The notes: generated by a model not told the origin, from the letters alone. Numbered from the stretch's first letter, positions 16,613 through 25,348 are shown. The stretch is DNA of 64,000 nucleotides from Eubacteriales bacterium (GCA_030524585.1 JAUNGJ010000006.1:1-64000), one strand, 5' to 3'. Program-made: numbers and translations.

Positions 16613-17288
16613 CATCACACCTCAATTCATAACCGATTCCCCGAACTGCCTTGATGAGTGTCCGGGATTTTACAAATGCCAGTTTTTTGCGGGTAAAGGA
16701 CATATACACTTCCACATTGTTATACTCCGTCTCGCTATCATAACCCCAGATCTTTACGGCAAGCTGCTCCCGGGTAAGGATCTGTCCCTGATTTGCAATC
16801 AGATATTCCAGAATCCGGTATTCTTTTTCGCTCAGGCGGATATGCTGATTATTTCTGGTGCAGATCAGAGAAGATGAGCATGTATCCAGGGAGATATCTC
16901 CAAATGATAAAGTGCCGTCGGCAGAGTTGATATTGCGCCTGCCAAGAGCACGGAGCCTGGCAAGCAGCTCCCTGGTCATAAATGGCTTTGTCAGATAATC
17001 ATCGGCGCCGCTGTCAAGCCCTGTAACCTTGTCATCCAGTTCGCTCTTTGCGGTCAGCATTAGAATTGGTGTGCGGATCCCTTCTTTTCTTGCTTCTTTT
17101 GCAATCTCGAATCCATTCTTTCCAGGCAGCATCACATCCAGAATCATGATGTCATATACATTGCTTTCTACCGCATCCATGCCGGAAAGACCGTCAGCAC
17201 AGTAATCTACTTCATAGTTTTCAAGGCGCAGCAGTTCGATCAGAGCCTGCGCCATTCTTTTTTCGTCTTCAACTAGTAAGAGCTTCAT
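16605..17288 (-). CDS. OmpR-family response regulator of the VTC module
   Basis: 227 residues. Receiver domain with E7/D8, phospho-acceptor D51 (MILDVMLPGKNGF), and the KPF motif (DDYLTKPFMTRELLARLRAL); C-terminal winged helix with the NQHIRLSEKEYRILEYL entry and YNNVEVYMSFTRKKL recognition helix. GGAGGTG precedes ATG 17288. It overlaps its kinase by about 8 bases. Its own promoter region (17312-17344) contains two 7-mers that reappear before the VTC gene, so it probably controls both itself and that operon. Confidence 0.95.
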   Translation of the reverse strand: MKLLLVEDEKRMAQALIELLRLENYEVDYCADGLSGMDAVESNVYDIMILDVMLPGKNGFEIAKEARKEGIRTPILMLTAKSELDDKVTGLDSGADDYLTKPFMTRELLARLRALGRRNINSADGTLSFGDISLDTCSSSLICTRNNQHIRLSEKEYRILEYLIANQGQILTREQLAVKIWGYDSETEYNNVEVYMSFTRKKLAFVKSRTLIKAVRGIGYELRCDDV

Positions 17289-17311
17289 GCTGTCACCTCC
17301 AAGTAACCATT

Positions 17312-17344
17312 ATTATATAAAGAAAAATTGAAAAAAGATTGAAA
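17312..17344 (-). promoter_or_regulatory. Regulator-gene promoter with paired 7-mers
   Basis: On the minus strand TTTCAAT-CTTT-TTTCAAT (17344 to 17327) lies 9 bases upstream of a perfect TATAAT (17317-17312). The 7-mers match those in front of the VTC gene at the same 11-base period. Confidence 0.7.
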
Positions 17345-17350
17345 ATATAA

Positions 17351-17387
17351 CAAAAACCGGAAAAAACGAATTTGTCTTTTCCGGTTC
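17351..17387 (-). terminator. Terminator of the tRNA-Thr gene
   Basis: AACCGGAAAA / TTTTCCGGTT inverted repeat followed on the minus strand by a T-rich run. Confidence 0.8.
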
Positions 17388-17397
17388 TTTCTATAAA

Positions 17398-17470
17398 AGC
17401 TGTTGAGCGGAATCGAACCGCCGACCTCCGCCTTACCAAGGCGACGCTCTACCGACTGAGCCACAACAGC
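17398..17470 (-). tRNA. tRNA-Thr (anticodon GGT)
   Basis: On the minus strand the acceptor arms GCTGTTG and CAACAGC pair, the D arm is GCTC...GAGC, the anticodon arm TCGCC-TTGGTAA-GGCGG shows anticodon GGT, and the T arm holds GGTTCGATTCC. 73 bases; CCA is not encoded. Flanked by its own promoter and terminator. Confidence 0.97.
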
Positions 17471-17496
17471 ACGCATATTTCATATGCAACGTGATT

Positions 17497-17526
17497 AATA
17501 TACAATAAAACCCCCCTGTTTGTCAA
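17497..17526 (-). promoter_or_regulatory. Promoter of tRNA-Thr
   Basis: Minus strand TTGACA (17526-17521), 18-base spacer, TATATT (17502-17497), about 27 bases before the tRNA. Confidence 0.8.
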
Positions 17527-17548
17527 TGGGATTTTGAAAAATATTGTA

Positions 17549-17577
17549 TTGTCGGTTATTCAGAAGTGTGATAAGAT
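17549..17577 (+). promoter_or_regulatory. Candidate promoter of glnS
   Basis: TTGTCG (17549-17554), 17-base spacer, TAAGAT (17572-17577); both boxes deviate from consensus but position fits. Confidence 0.55.
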
Positions 17578-17616
17578 AAAACACATGATGAGAACGAACA
17601 ATGAGGAGGACGCCCC

Positions 17617-19284
17617 ATGGGAGAAGAAGTGGTTTCAAAGAATTTTATTGAACAGGAAATAGACAAGGATCTTGCGGAAGGTGTGTACACAGAGGTCTGC
17701 ACCAGATTCCCGCCGGAGCCGAACGGTTATCTGCATATCGGACATGCCAAATCCATACTTTTAAATTCAGGATTGGCAAAAAAATATAACGGTACATTCC
17801 ATCTGCGGTTTGATGACACCAATCCTACAAAAGAGGATATGGAATTTGTGGAATCCATTAAGAAGGATGTAGAGTGGCTCGGCGCCGATTTTAAGGATCA
17901 TCTGTACTATGCATCGGATTATTTTGAGGTGATGTATGAGTGTGCGGTGAAGCTGATTAAAAAGGGAAAGGCGTATGTCTGTGATCTGAGCCCGGAGGAA
18001 ATCAGAGAATACCGCGGCACGCTGAAAGAGCCGGGAAAGAACAGCCCGTACCGGGACCGTTCTGTGGAAGAGAATCTGAAGCTGTTTGAAGAGATGAAGG
18101 ATGGCATATACAAGGACGGAGAAAAGGTGCTCCGGGCAAAGATCGACATGGCGTCGCCGAATATCAACATGCGTGATCCGGTTATTTACCGTGTGGCGCA
18201 CATGAGCCATCACAATACGGGAGATAAATGGTGCATTTATCCGATGTATGATTTTGCACATCCGATTGAAGATGCGGTGGAAAAGATTACACATTCCATC
18301 TGTACCCTGGAGTTTGAGGATCACCGCCCGCTGTACGATTGGGTAGTGAGAGAGTGTGAGTTTGATCCGGCGCCAAGGCAGATTGAATTTGCCAAGCTGT
18401 ATCTGACCAATGTAGTAACCGGAAAGCGCTATATTAAGAAACTGGTACAGGACGGCGTAGTAGACGGATGGGACGATCCCCGGCTGGTGTCTATTGCAGC
18501 GCTGAGAAGACGTGGATTTACACCGGAGTCCCTGAAGATGTTCGTGGATCTGTGCGGCGTATCCAAGGCACAGGGCTCTGTAGACTATGCCATGTTGGAA
18601 TATTGCATCCGGGAGGATCTGAAGATGAAACGCTCCCGTATGATGGCGGTACTGGATCCGATCAAATTGATTATAGACAATTATCCGGAAGGAGAGATGG
18701 AGTGGCTGGAAGCCGAGAATAATCTTGAGAATCCGGAACTCGGAAAGAGAAAGATTCCGTTCTGTAAGGAGCTTTATATTGAGCGGGATGATTTTATGAT
18801 CGAGCCGCCGAAGAAGTATTTCCGTCTGTTCCCGGGCAATGAGGTACGTTTGATGCAGGCCTACTTTGTAAAATGTGTAAGCTATGAGACGGATGCGGAT
18901 GGAAAGGTAACGGTGGTTCACTGTACCTACGATCCGGAGACCAAGAGCGGCAGTGGATTTACCGGACGGAAGGTGAAGGGAACCATTCACTGGGTAGCAG
19001 CTCCCTATGCGAAGCAGGCGGAGGTCAGACTTTATGAGAATCTGATTGATGAGGAGAAGGGCGTTTACAATGAAGAGGACGGCTCTATGAATATCAATCC
19101 AAATTCTCTTGAGGTTCGTAAGAACTGCTATGTGGAGCCAAGTATTGACGATGCGAAGGCTTACGACAGCTTCCAGTTTGTAAGAAATGGATATTTTTGT
19201 ATTGATGCAAAGGATTCTTCTCCGGATGCGCTGGTATTTAACCGAATCGTATCTCTGAAGAGCTCCTTTAAGCTGCCGAAGTAA
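17617..19284 (+). CDS. glnS: Glutaminyl-tRNA synthetase
   Basis: Class Ib synthetase that charges tRNA-Gln directly; 555 residues, the usual bacterial length. The HIGH motif is LHIGHAK at 39-45 after RFPPEPNGY, and the KMSKS-equivalent loop is KMKRSRMM. The C-terminal beta-barrel anticodon domain is complete and ends in [22 protein letters not shown] precedes ATG 17617. Firmicutes often use only GluRS plus GatCAB for Gln-tRNA, so a GlnRS is a useful lineage marker; it occurs in some Clostridia. Monocistronic, with terminator at 19310-19341. Confidence 0.98.
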   Translation: MGEEVVSKNFIEQEIDKDLAEGVYTEVCTRFPPEPNGYLHIGHAKSILLNSGLAKKYNGTFHLRFDDTNPTKEDMEFVESIKKDVEWLGADFKDHLYYASDYFEVMYECAVKLIKKGKAYVCDLSPEEIREYRGTLKEPGKNSPYRDRSVEENLKLFEEMKDGIYKDGEKVLRAKIDMASPNINMRDPVIYRVAHMSHHNTGDKWCIYPMYDFAHPIEDAVEKITHSICTLEFEDHRPLYDWVVRECEFDPAPRQIEFAKLYLTNVVTGKRYIKKLVQDGVVDGWDDPRLVSIAALRRRGFTPESLKMFVDLCGVSKAQGSVDYAMLEYCIREDLKMKRSRMMAVLDPIKLIIDNYPEGEMEWLEAENNLENPELGKRKIPFCKELYIERDDFMIEPPKKYFRLFPGNEVRLMQAYFVKCVSYETDADGKVTVVHCTYDPETKSGSGFTGRKVKGTIHWVAAPYAKQAEVRLYENLIDEEKGVYNEEDGSMNINPNSLEVRKNCYVEPSIDDAKAYDSFQFVRNGYFCIDAKDSSPDALVFNRIVSLKSSFKLPK

Positions 19285-19309
19285 TCAGACTTTAGACAGA
19301 AGGAGAATA

Positions 19310-19341
19310 CCCACAGCGTAATCTGCGCTGTGGGTTGTTTG
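19310..19341 (+). terminator. Terminator of glnS overlapping the open frame of the next gene
   Basis: CCCACAGCG / CGCTGTGGG stem with a 7-base loop, then TTGTTTGTT. The first in-frame GTG of the MocR gene (19330) is part of the 3' arm. Confidence 0.85.
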
Positions 19342-19350
19342 TTAATAGAT

Positions 19351-20763
19351 ATGAATGAATTGACGATTAATCTGAAACCTGCGGATAAGATGCCACTGTA
19401 TGAGCAGATTTATCAGTATATTAAGGAAAATATCATAGCCGGGAAGATTCCTTATCAGGAGAAGCTTCCCTCTACGAGACTTCTGGCAAAGCACCTGGAG
19501 GTCAGCAGAAGTACGGTGGAGCTTGCCTATGAGCAGCTTCTGTCAGAGGGATATATTGAGGCGGAGCCTTACCGGGGATATTATGTGGCGCAGATTGAAG
19601 GACTTTATCATCTTACGCGGGAAAAGGAAACTCATGTGGAACGGGAGGCGGATAAGAAGGAGCGGTATCGGTTTGACTTTACGCCCAGTGGAGTCGATCT
19701 GAAAAGTTTCCCTTATAACGCATGGAGAAAACTGTCGAAGGATATTCTGATTGATGATAAGGTAGAACTGTTCCGACTGGGGAATCCCCAGGGTGAACCA
19801 GGCTTCCGACAGGCAATCTGCAAGTATCTGTATCAGGCAAGAGGAGTGAACTGCAGTCCGGAGCAGGTGATCGTGGGTGCGGGAAGCGACTATCTTCTGA
19901 TGATGCTCTGCTCCGTATTGGGAAGAGAACATATAGTTGCGGTTGAGAATCCTACCTATAAGCAGGCATATCGCCTGTTCGTAAGTCAGGAGTATCCGGT
20001 AGTGCCTATTGAGATGGACAAATATGGAATGAAGGTTACCGCGCTTGCAGATACGGAGGCGGATGTGGCGTATGTTACGCCTTCTCATCAGTATCCTACC
20101 GGTATTGTCATGCCCATGAAGCGGCGGATGGAGCTCCTTAGATGGGCAAATGAGAGGGAGGGACGTTTTATCATTGAGGATGATTACGACAGTGAATTTC
20201 GATATAAAGGGAAACCCATTCCGGCGCTTCAGGGTAACGACGGCAGCGGGAAGGTCATTTATCTGGGGACCTTTTCCAAATCCATTGCTCCGGCAATTCG
20301 TATGAGCTATATGGTGCTTCCGAGAAAACTGATTGCTGTGTATCAGAACAAATGCGGATTTATCAGCTCTACGGTGTCTAAGGTGGATCAACTGATCGTA
20401 CAGCATTTTGTAGAGGACGGTTATTATGAAAGGCATCTGAACAAGACCAGGGCCCTTTACAGGGGAAGGCATGATCTGCTGATCAGAGGACTTCAGCCGC
20501 TTGCCGATGTGTGCAGGATTTCCGGGGAACACGCAGGGGTACATCTGCTCCTTACATTTGGCGGTAAGGTGACGGAGGAAGCGCTGATTGAGAAAGCCAG
20601 AGAAGCACAGATCAAAGTGTATGGCCTTTCTGATTATATTATTGGAGAAAAAAAGAAAGAGGCGACCGTGCTGCTTGGATACGCAAATCTGTCGGAGGAT
20701 GAGATCCGGGAGGCGGCAGAGATTCTTTGCAGAGTCTGGAGGAAGCTGCTTGTTATGGAATGA
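19351..20763 (+). CDS. MocR/GabR-type regulator (GntR helix-turn-helix fused to PLP aminotransferase domain)
   Basis: About 470 residues. The N-terminal GntR winged helix (about 10-75: MPLYEQIYQYIKENIIAGKI ... LEVSRSTVELAYEQLLSEGYI) is fused to a fold-type I aminotransferase domain (about 110-465) with IEDDYDSEFRYKGKP and the PLP-lysine motif GTFSKSIAPAIRMSY. Such proteins sense PLP or amino-compounds and control vitamin B6, GABA or similar genes. Frame is open from GTG 19330, but that codon sits in the glnS terminator; ATG 19351 is preferred although no clear ribosome site precedes it. No PdxST genes are adjacent, so the target is unknown. Confidence 0.9.
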   Translation: MNELTINLKPADKMPLYEQIYQYIKENIIAGKIPYQEKLPSTRLLAKHLEVSRSTVELAYEQLLSEGYIEAEPYRGYYVAQIEGLYHLTREKETHVEREADKKERYRFDFTPSGVDLKSFPYNAWRKLSKDILIDDKVELFRLGNPQGEPGFRQAICKYLYQARGVNCSPEQVIVGAGSDYLLMMLCSVLGREHIVAVENPTYKQAYRLFVSQEYPVVPIEMDKYGMKVTALADTEADVAYVTPSHQYPTGIVMPMKRRMELLRWANEREGRFIIEDDYDSEFRYKGKPIPALQGNDGSGKVIYLGTFSKSIAPAIRMSYMVLPRKLIAVYQNKCGFISSTVSKVDQLIVQHFVEDGYYERHLNKTRALYRGRHDLLIRGLQPLADVCRISGEHAGVHLLLTFGGKVTEEALIEKAREAQIKVYGLSDYIIGEKKKEATVLLGYANLSEDEIREAAEILCRVWRKLLVME

Positions 20764-20778
20764 GCGGTGTGGTATAAT
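20750..20778 (+). promoter_or_regulatory. Promoter of the small lipoprotein gene
   Basis: TTGTTA (20750-20755), 17-base spacer, TATAAT (20773-20778), overlapping the end of the MocR gene. Confidence 0.7.
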
Positions 20779-20834
20779 TATGATATACAAATGAACTAGG
20801 ATTCCGGTATATACACTTATGGAGGTGGATGGAA

Positions 20835-21383
20835 ATGAAACGAGCTATTTTGTCACTATTGATTCTGATAATGCTCTGCACAGGCTGTTCCGGGCAGACA
20901 GAGAGTACCGAAACTGATCAGGAAGAAGCTTCTGTAAGTCCCTATGCGAAAAAGGTGCTGGAAGCGATGATGACCTGCCCGAATAAAGAACTGTGTGATC
21001 TTGAGGCGATGTCTGGTACGGTGATAGGCCTGGGAGTTGACGAAAGCGAGGATGAAGAGGCAGAACAGGCTGCCAGTGAAGCAGCCGCAGAGGTACAGGA
21101 AGAGATTGATGAGAATTGGAGGAAACTGGTAGGAGATTGCTTCGCAGAAGAGTATTTCGAAAAGTTTTTGCGCAGCTTTGCGACGGAATGGCTGAGTGAG
21201 TCTGAGGTAACAGGAGAGCAAATTGCGATAGAGAGCATGGACCTGGAGGAGAAAGGAGAGGTTACAGAGCTTGTCTGCGTGACTTTGGACAAGGGAGAGA
21301 ATAAAGAACAGGTTTCTGTTTTGTTTACGTACGATTCCGAAGGAAAGATTCAGAAAATGGAGATAAAGGAATTGTCTGAATAG
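20835..21383 (+). CDS. Putative lipoprotein, unknown function
   Basis: About 182 residues. A signal peptide (MKRAILSLLILIMLCTGCSG) ends in the lipobox LCTGC, so the mature protein should be lipid-anchored outside the membrane at the cysteine near position 18. The rest is acidic, with a helical middle part (SEDEEAEQAASEAAAEVQEEIDE) and a C-terminal beta-rich end (VTELVCVTLDKGENKEQVSVLFTYD), resembling the small NTF2-like or DUF domains of Lachnospiraceae lipoproteins, though I cannot name one. ATG 20829 touches GGAGGTGG; ATG 20835 has the right spacing. Monocistronic. Confidence 0.8.
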   Translation: MKRAILSLLILIMLCTGCSGQTESTETDQEEASVSPYAKKVLEAMMTCPNKELCDLEAMSGTVIGLGVDESEDEEAEQAASEAAAEVQEEIDENWRKLVGDCFAEEYFEKFLRSFATEWLSESEVTGEQIAIESMDLEEKGEVTELVCVTLDKGENKEQVSVLFTYDSEGKIQKMEIKELSE

Positions 21384-21387
21384 AAAA

Positions 21388-21428
21388 TAAAGCGCGTAGG
21401 CTGCTGTCGGCTTACGCGCTTTACTTTT
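21388..21428 (+). terminator. Terminator of the lipoprotein gene
   Basis: AAAGCGCGTA / TACGCGCTTT stem followed by ACTTTT. It lies between converging genes and may serve both. Confidence 0.85.
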
Positions 21429-21451
21429 ACACTTAATATTACTGTCAGATG

Positions 21452-21787
21452 TTATTCAGCCTCTTTTTCTTCGGCTGCGTCAGTCTCTTCGGATACTTCA
21501 TCTCCGCCATCGGTCTCTTCGTCTTCAGACGCTTCCCCAACCTCTTCGGAAGCATCCTCGGCTGCTTCTTCTTCAGGCTCTTGAGTCTCTGCCTTTGGAG
21601 GAGTGTTCAAAGGAACATATTCCCGGTCTCCGGCTGGCTGGGAGTCGTTATTAAATTCATCATCGTCAAATTCGTCTAAGAAGTCGTCGTCTGTGTTTTC
21701 AGATTTTTTCAGATAATATATAACTCCTGCAGCAGCAGCGCCTCCAACTGCGGCTAATCCTAATAATCGTTTGAATACTTTTGACAT
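21452..21787 (-). CDS. Small membrane-anchored, strongly acidic protein
   Basis: 111 residues. A basic start (MSKVFKRLL) leads into one Gly/Ala-rich membrane span (about 8-24), then KK and a tail of about 85 residues that is very rich in Glu and Asp with almost no predicted fold. Topology rules put the acidic tail outside or leave it cytosolic; this is uncertain. AAAGGAG gives good spacing to ATG 21787 rather than ATG 21793. The N-terminus resembles the YtxH-like short anchors, but the tail is not typical. Function unknown. Confidence 0.7.
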   Translation of the reverse strand: MSKVFKRLLGLAAVGGAAAAGVIYYLKKSENTDDDFLDEFDDDEFNNDSQPAGDREYVPLNTPPKAETQEPEEEAAEDASEEVGEASEDEETDGGDEVSEETDAAEEKEAE

Positions 21788-21914
21788 GTGCATAGCTCCT
21801 TTCTTCGGTTTCGCATGTAGATAGATTTATTGTAATACTTTTTGAGATAAAAAGAAAGAGAAAGGATATAAATTTTTGGTAAACAGATGGGGAAAGGATT
21901 TTACCAAAGATTTC

Positions 21915-21943
21915 TTGAGAAGGAAATAAAAGTGTGCTACACT
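21915..21943 (+). promoter_or_regulatory. Promoter of cardiolipin synthase gene
   Basis: TTGAGA (21915-21920), 17-base spacer, TACACT (21938-21943). Confidence 0.65.
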
Positions 21944-21994
21944 GAGGTGTGCTGAAATAAAGGAAGTTGGATATACTTGAATAAGGAGAGAAAT

Positions 21995-23554
21995 ATGGAC
22001 AGTAAGAATCTGAAGAAAGCCAAAAAGGGATTGTTCAGAATCATATTTAGCCGTACGGGATTGATTCTATTAATGATTTTGCTGCAGCTTGGAATCTTTG
22101 CAGTGATGACAAGCTGGATTCAGCAATATACCATTTATATTAATGCGGCATTTACAGTGCTGGGTGTTATTGTTCTGATCTATATCATCAATTCGGAAGG
22201 AAATCCGGCATTCAAGATGATGTGGATGCTGTGTGTCATGGCATTCCCGGCGGTTGGAACCCTGTTCTATATTTATGTAAAAACACAGGTGGGAACCAGA
22301 TGGATTGGGAAACGGCTGGAGAATCTGAAGCTGGAAGAAAGCCCTTATATGCTTCAAAGCGAAGAGGTAATTGAGGAGCTTCGTGAAAGCAAGCCGGCTA
22401 CAGCGAATTTATCCTACTTTTTATCAAGTCATTTAAGATTTCCGACCTACCGGAATACGGAGGTGACCTATTTCCCTCTGGGAGAAGACAAATTTGAAGC
22501 GTTGGTGAGAGAACTGAAGCAGGCGAAGCATTATATATTTATGGAGTATTTTATTGTCGCCGAGGGCCGCGTATGGGATACGGTTCTCAGGATTTTGAAG
22601 GAGAAAGCGGATGAAGGTGTTGAGGTTCGTTTTCTGTACGACGGAATGAATGCAATTTCTAATTTCCCATATAATTATTACAAGGAAATACAGAAGCTGG
22701 GAATCAAATGTAAGATGTCCAATCCGATCATCCCTTTTCTGTCTACGACCCAGAACTGCAGGGACCATCGGAAGATCTGTGTGATCGACGGCAGAGTCGC
22801 ATTTACCGGAGGAATCAATCTGGCGGATGAATATATTAATGAGCTGGAGCGGTTTGGACATTGGAAGGACACTGCGGTAATGCTGGAGGGAGAGGCGGTA
22901 CAGAGTCTAACTATGCTCTTTCTGGAGATGTGGAATCTTGATGAGCGGGATACCGGGGACTATCGGAAGTATCTGACTCCGAAGAAGACACCGGTCCGGG
23001 GGGAGCTGGGGTATGTTCTTCCTTATGGGGATCACCCCTACGATAATGAGAATGTGGGTGAGGAGGTCTATTTTCATATTCTGAATCATGCCAAGAAATA
23101 TGTGCATATTATGACCCCATATCTGATTCTGGACAGTGAGATGATCACAACACTGACCAGAGCGGCCAAGAGCGGGATTGAGGTTGTGATCATCATGCCG
23201 CATATTCCGGATAAATGGTATGCATTTGCAGTGGCGCAGACATTTTATAAAGAGCTGATCCAGGCCGGCGTGCAGATTTATGAATATACGCCGGGGTTTG
23301 TACATGCGAAGGTCTTTGTGTCGGATGATGATACTGCGACGGTAGGTACCATCAATCTGGATTACAGGAGTCTGTATCTGCATTTTGAATGTGGAGTGTT
23401 CATTTATAACAATCCGGTAGTGAACAGTATTGAGAAGGATTTCCAGGATACGCTGAAGAAATGTCACAAAATGAGTCTGGCAGAAGTGCAGAACCGTTCG
23501 GTGACGGTAAAGGTTGTGGGGCAGGTTCTGCGTTTATTTGCGCCGCTCATGTAA
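21995..23554 (+). CDS. cls: Cardiolipin synthase
   Basis: About 519 residues. Two N-terminal membrane helices (about 20-75) are followed by two phospholipase-D domains, each with an HKD motif: DHRKICVIDGRVAFTGG and HAKVFVSDDDTATVGT. It joins two phosphatidylglycerols into cardiolipin and glycerol at the membrane. TTG 21977 is in frame upstream but ATG 21995 has AAGGAGAG at proper distance. Monocistronic between a promoter at 21915 and the purA promoter. Confidence 0.95.
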   Translation: MDSKNLKKAKKGLFRIIFSRTGLILLMILLQLGIFAVMTSWIQQYTIYINAAFTVLGVIVLIYIINSEGNPAFKMMWMLCVMAFPAVGTLFYIYVKTQVGTRWIGKRLENLKLEESPYMLQSEEVIEELRESKPATANLSYFLSSHLRFPTYRNTEVTYFPLGEDKFEALVRELKQAKHYIFMEYFIVAEGRVWDTVLRILKEKADEGVEVRFLYDGMNAISNFPYNYYKEIQKLGIKCKMSNPIIPFLSTTQNCRDHRKICVIDGRVAFTGGINLADEYINELERFGHWKDTAVMLEGEAVQSLTMLFLEMWNLDERDTGDYRKYLTPKKTPVRGELGYVLPYGDHPYDNENVGEEVYFHILNHAKKYVHIMTPYLILDSEMITTLTRAAKSGIEVVIIMPHIPDKWYAFAVAQTFYKELIQAGVQIYEYTPGFVHAKVFVSDDDTATVGTINLDYRSLYLHFECGVFIYNNPVVNSIEKDFQDTLKKCHKMSLAEVQNRSVTVKVVGQVLRLFAPLM

Positions 23555-23562
23555 AATAATAA

Positions 23563-23591
23563 TGTACAAGAAAAAGAAAATATAGTATAAT
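23563..23591 (+). promoter_or_regulatory. Promoter of purA
   Basis: Weak -35 TGTACA (23563-23568), 17-base spacer, perfect TATAAT (23586-23591). Confidence 0.65.
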
Positions 23592-23662
23592 ATTCAACGG
23601 TGGCTTATGGGAGCCGTCGGGCAGAAGTTATCAGTACGAGGTATAACACAGGAGGAATTGTT

Positions 23663-24943
23663 ATGGTAAAAGCAGTAGTTGGCGCAAACTGGGGAGATGA
23701 AGGTAAGGGAAAGATTACAGACATGCTTGGAGAACAGGCGGATATTATCGTTCGTTTCCAGGGCGGAGCTAATGCGGGACACACGATAATCAACAATTAT
23801 GGCAAGTTCGCACTTCACACATTACCGTCAGGCGTATTCTATGATCATACAACCAGCATCATTGGAAATGGCGTTGCCCTGGATGTGCCGGTTTTGTTTC
23901 AGGAAATTCAGTCTATTATCGACAGGGGAGTACCGATGCCGAAGATTCTGGTGTCTGACCGTGCACAGATGGTGATGTCATATCATAAGAATTTTGATGC
24001 ATATGAAGAAGAGCGGCTTGGAGGAAAGTCTTTTGGCTCTACAAAGTCAGGGATTGCGCCATTCTATTCTGATAAATATGCAAAGATTGGCTTTCAGGTC
24101 AGTGAATTATTTGATGATGAGCCGCTGAAAGAGAAGGTTGTACGTGTGGCAGAACAGAAGAATGTGCTTCTGGAGCATTTGTATCACAAGCCGACGATTG
24201 ATCCTGATGAACTTTATAATGAGCTGCAGGAATATAAGAAGATGGTGGAACCGTATGTATGCGATGTGTCTCTGTTTCTTCACAACGCGTTAAAAGAGGG
24301 CAAGGAGATTCTTCTGGAGGGTCAGCTTGGCTCCCTCAAGGATCCGGATCATGGTATTTATCCGATGGTAACCTCTTCTTCAACACTGGCGGCCTACGGC
24401 GCGATCGGAGCGGGCATTCCACCCTATGAGATCAAGAAGATCATTACCGTATGTAAGGCATATTCCAGCGCAGTTGGAGCCGGCGCCTTCGTAAGCGAGA
24501 TTTTTGGCGAGGAGGCAGATGAGCTGAGACGCCGCGGCGGAGATGGCGGAGAATTTGGAGCGACAACAGGACGCCCGAGACGTATGGGATGGTTTGACTG
24601 CGTGGCTTCTAAGTATGGGTGCAGAATGCAGGGTACTACCGATGTGGCCTTTACTGTATTGGATGTTCTGGGATATCTGGATGAGATTCCAGTATGTGTA
24701 GGTTATGAGATTGACGGAGAAGTGACAACAGAATTTCCGACCACACATCTGCTTGAGAAGGCAAAACCGGTGCTTCAGACTCTTCCGGGCTGGAAATGCG
24801 ATATCCGCGGTATTAAGAAGTATGAGGATCTTCCGGAGAACTGCCGCAACTATATCGAATTTGTAGAAGGACAGATCGGATACCCGATCACTATGGTTTC
24901 CAACGGACCGGGAAGAGAAGATATTATTTACCGGCAGGTATAA
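23663..24943 (+). CDS. purA: Adenylosuccinate synthetase
   Basis: Joins IMP and aspartate with GTP in the first committed step to AMP. 426 residues, normal length. The P-loop-like GANWGDEGKGKITD (about 5-18), the IMP-site GGANAGHTI, and the C-terminal aspartate-site stretch TTGRPRRMGWFDCV are intact. GGAGGAATTGTT precedes ATG 23663, so the upstream open frame from 23600 is not part of the protein. No purine-pathway genes are adjacent. A 69-base gap follows before the DUF1540 gene. Confidence 0.97.
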   Translation: MVKAVVGANWGDEGKGKITDMLGEQADIIVRFQGGANAGHTIINNYGKFALHTLPSGVFYDHTTSIIGNGVALDVPVLFQEIQSIIDRGVPMPKILVSDRAQMVMSYHKNFDAYEEERLGGKSFGSTKSGIAPFYSDKYAKIGFQVSELFDDEPLKEKVVRVAEQKNVLLEHLYHKPTIDPDELYNELQEYKKMVEPYVCDVSLFLHNALKEGKEILLEGQLGSLKDPDHGIYPMVTSSSTLAAYGAIGAGIPPYEIKKIITVCKAYSSAVGAGAFVSEIFGEEADELRRRGGDGGEFGATTGRPRRMGWFDCVASKYGCRMQGTTDVAFTVLDVLGYLDEIPVCVGYEIDGEVTTEFPTTHLLEKAKPVLQTLPGWKCDIRGIKKYEDLPENCRNYIEFVEGQIGYPITMVSNGPGREDIIYRQV

Positions 24944-25012
24944 TTTTTGGGGGATTGAAGATACTAACCTTGCGTGAATGCGTAAATTAATTTGACAAGG
25001 AGGTATCTTTCA

Positions 25013-25324
25013 ATGCCGGAATTGAAATGTACAGTACAGACATGTGTCCACAACAAACAGTTTTATTGTGATCTGGATCAGATTCAGGTTGGCGGCAGTA
25101 AGGCGAAACGTGCCGATGAGACCTGCTGTGACAGCTTTGAGGAGCGCAAGGGTGATTCCTACAGCAACGTGGCGGGATATGCGTCACCGACCAGCAATAT
25201 TGATTGTGAGGCAGTAGGATGCAAGTATAATGAAGCATGCAAATGTCATGCGGGAAAAATCAGCGTAGAAGGCAGCAGCGCCTGTCAGTGTAAAGAGACA
25301 GAGTGTGCTACGTTCTGCTGTTAG
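25013..25324 (+). CDS. Protein with two DUF1540 Cys-rich repeats
   Basis: 103 residues built from two copies of the same cysteine module: residues 6-42 (CTVQTCVHNKQFYCDLDQI ... CCDSF) and about 65-102 (CEAVGCKYNEACKCHAGKI ... CATFC). Twelve or more cysteines in this spacing are typical of DUF1540, thought to bind metal, though the function is not established. AAGGAGG lies 10 bases before ATG 25013; TTG 24992 is in frame but is upstream of the ribosome site. Ends in its own terminator. Confidence 0.9.
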   Translation: MPELKCTVQTCVHNKQFYCDLDQIQVGGSKAKRADETCCDSFEERKGDSYSNVAGYASPTSNIDCEAVGCKYNEACKCHAGKISVEGSSACQCKETECATFCC

Positions 25325-25348
25325 AGAAGTAAAAAGATAAAGATAAGG

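Noticed and set aside
17767..18990. 407-codon open frame opposite glnS
   Set aside because: Antisense shadow of a conserved synthetase; no start signal.
19543..20790. 415-codon open frame opposite the MocR gene
   Set aside because: Antisense shadow; protein text has no recognisable domain.
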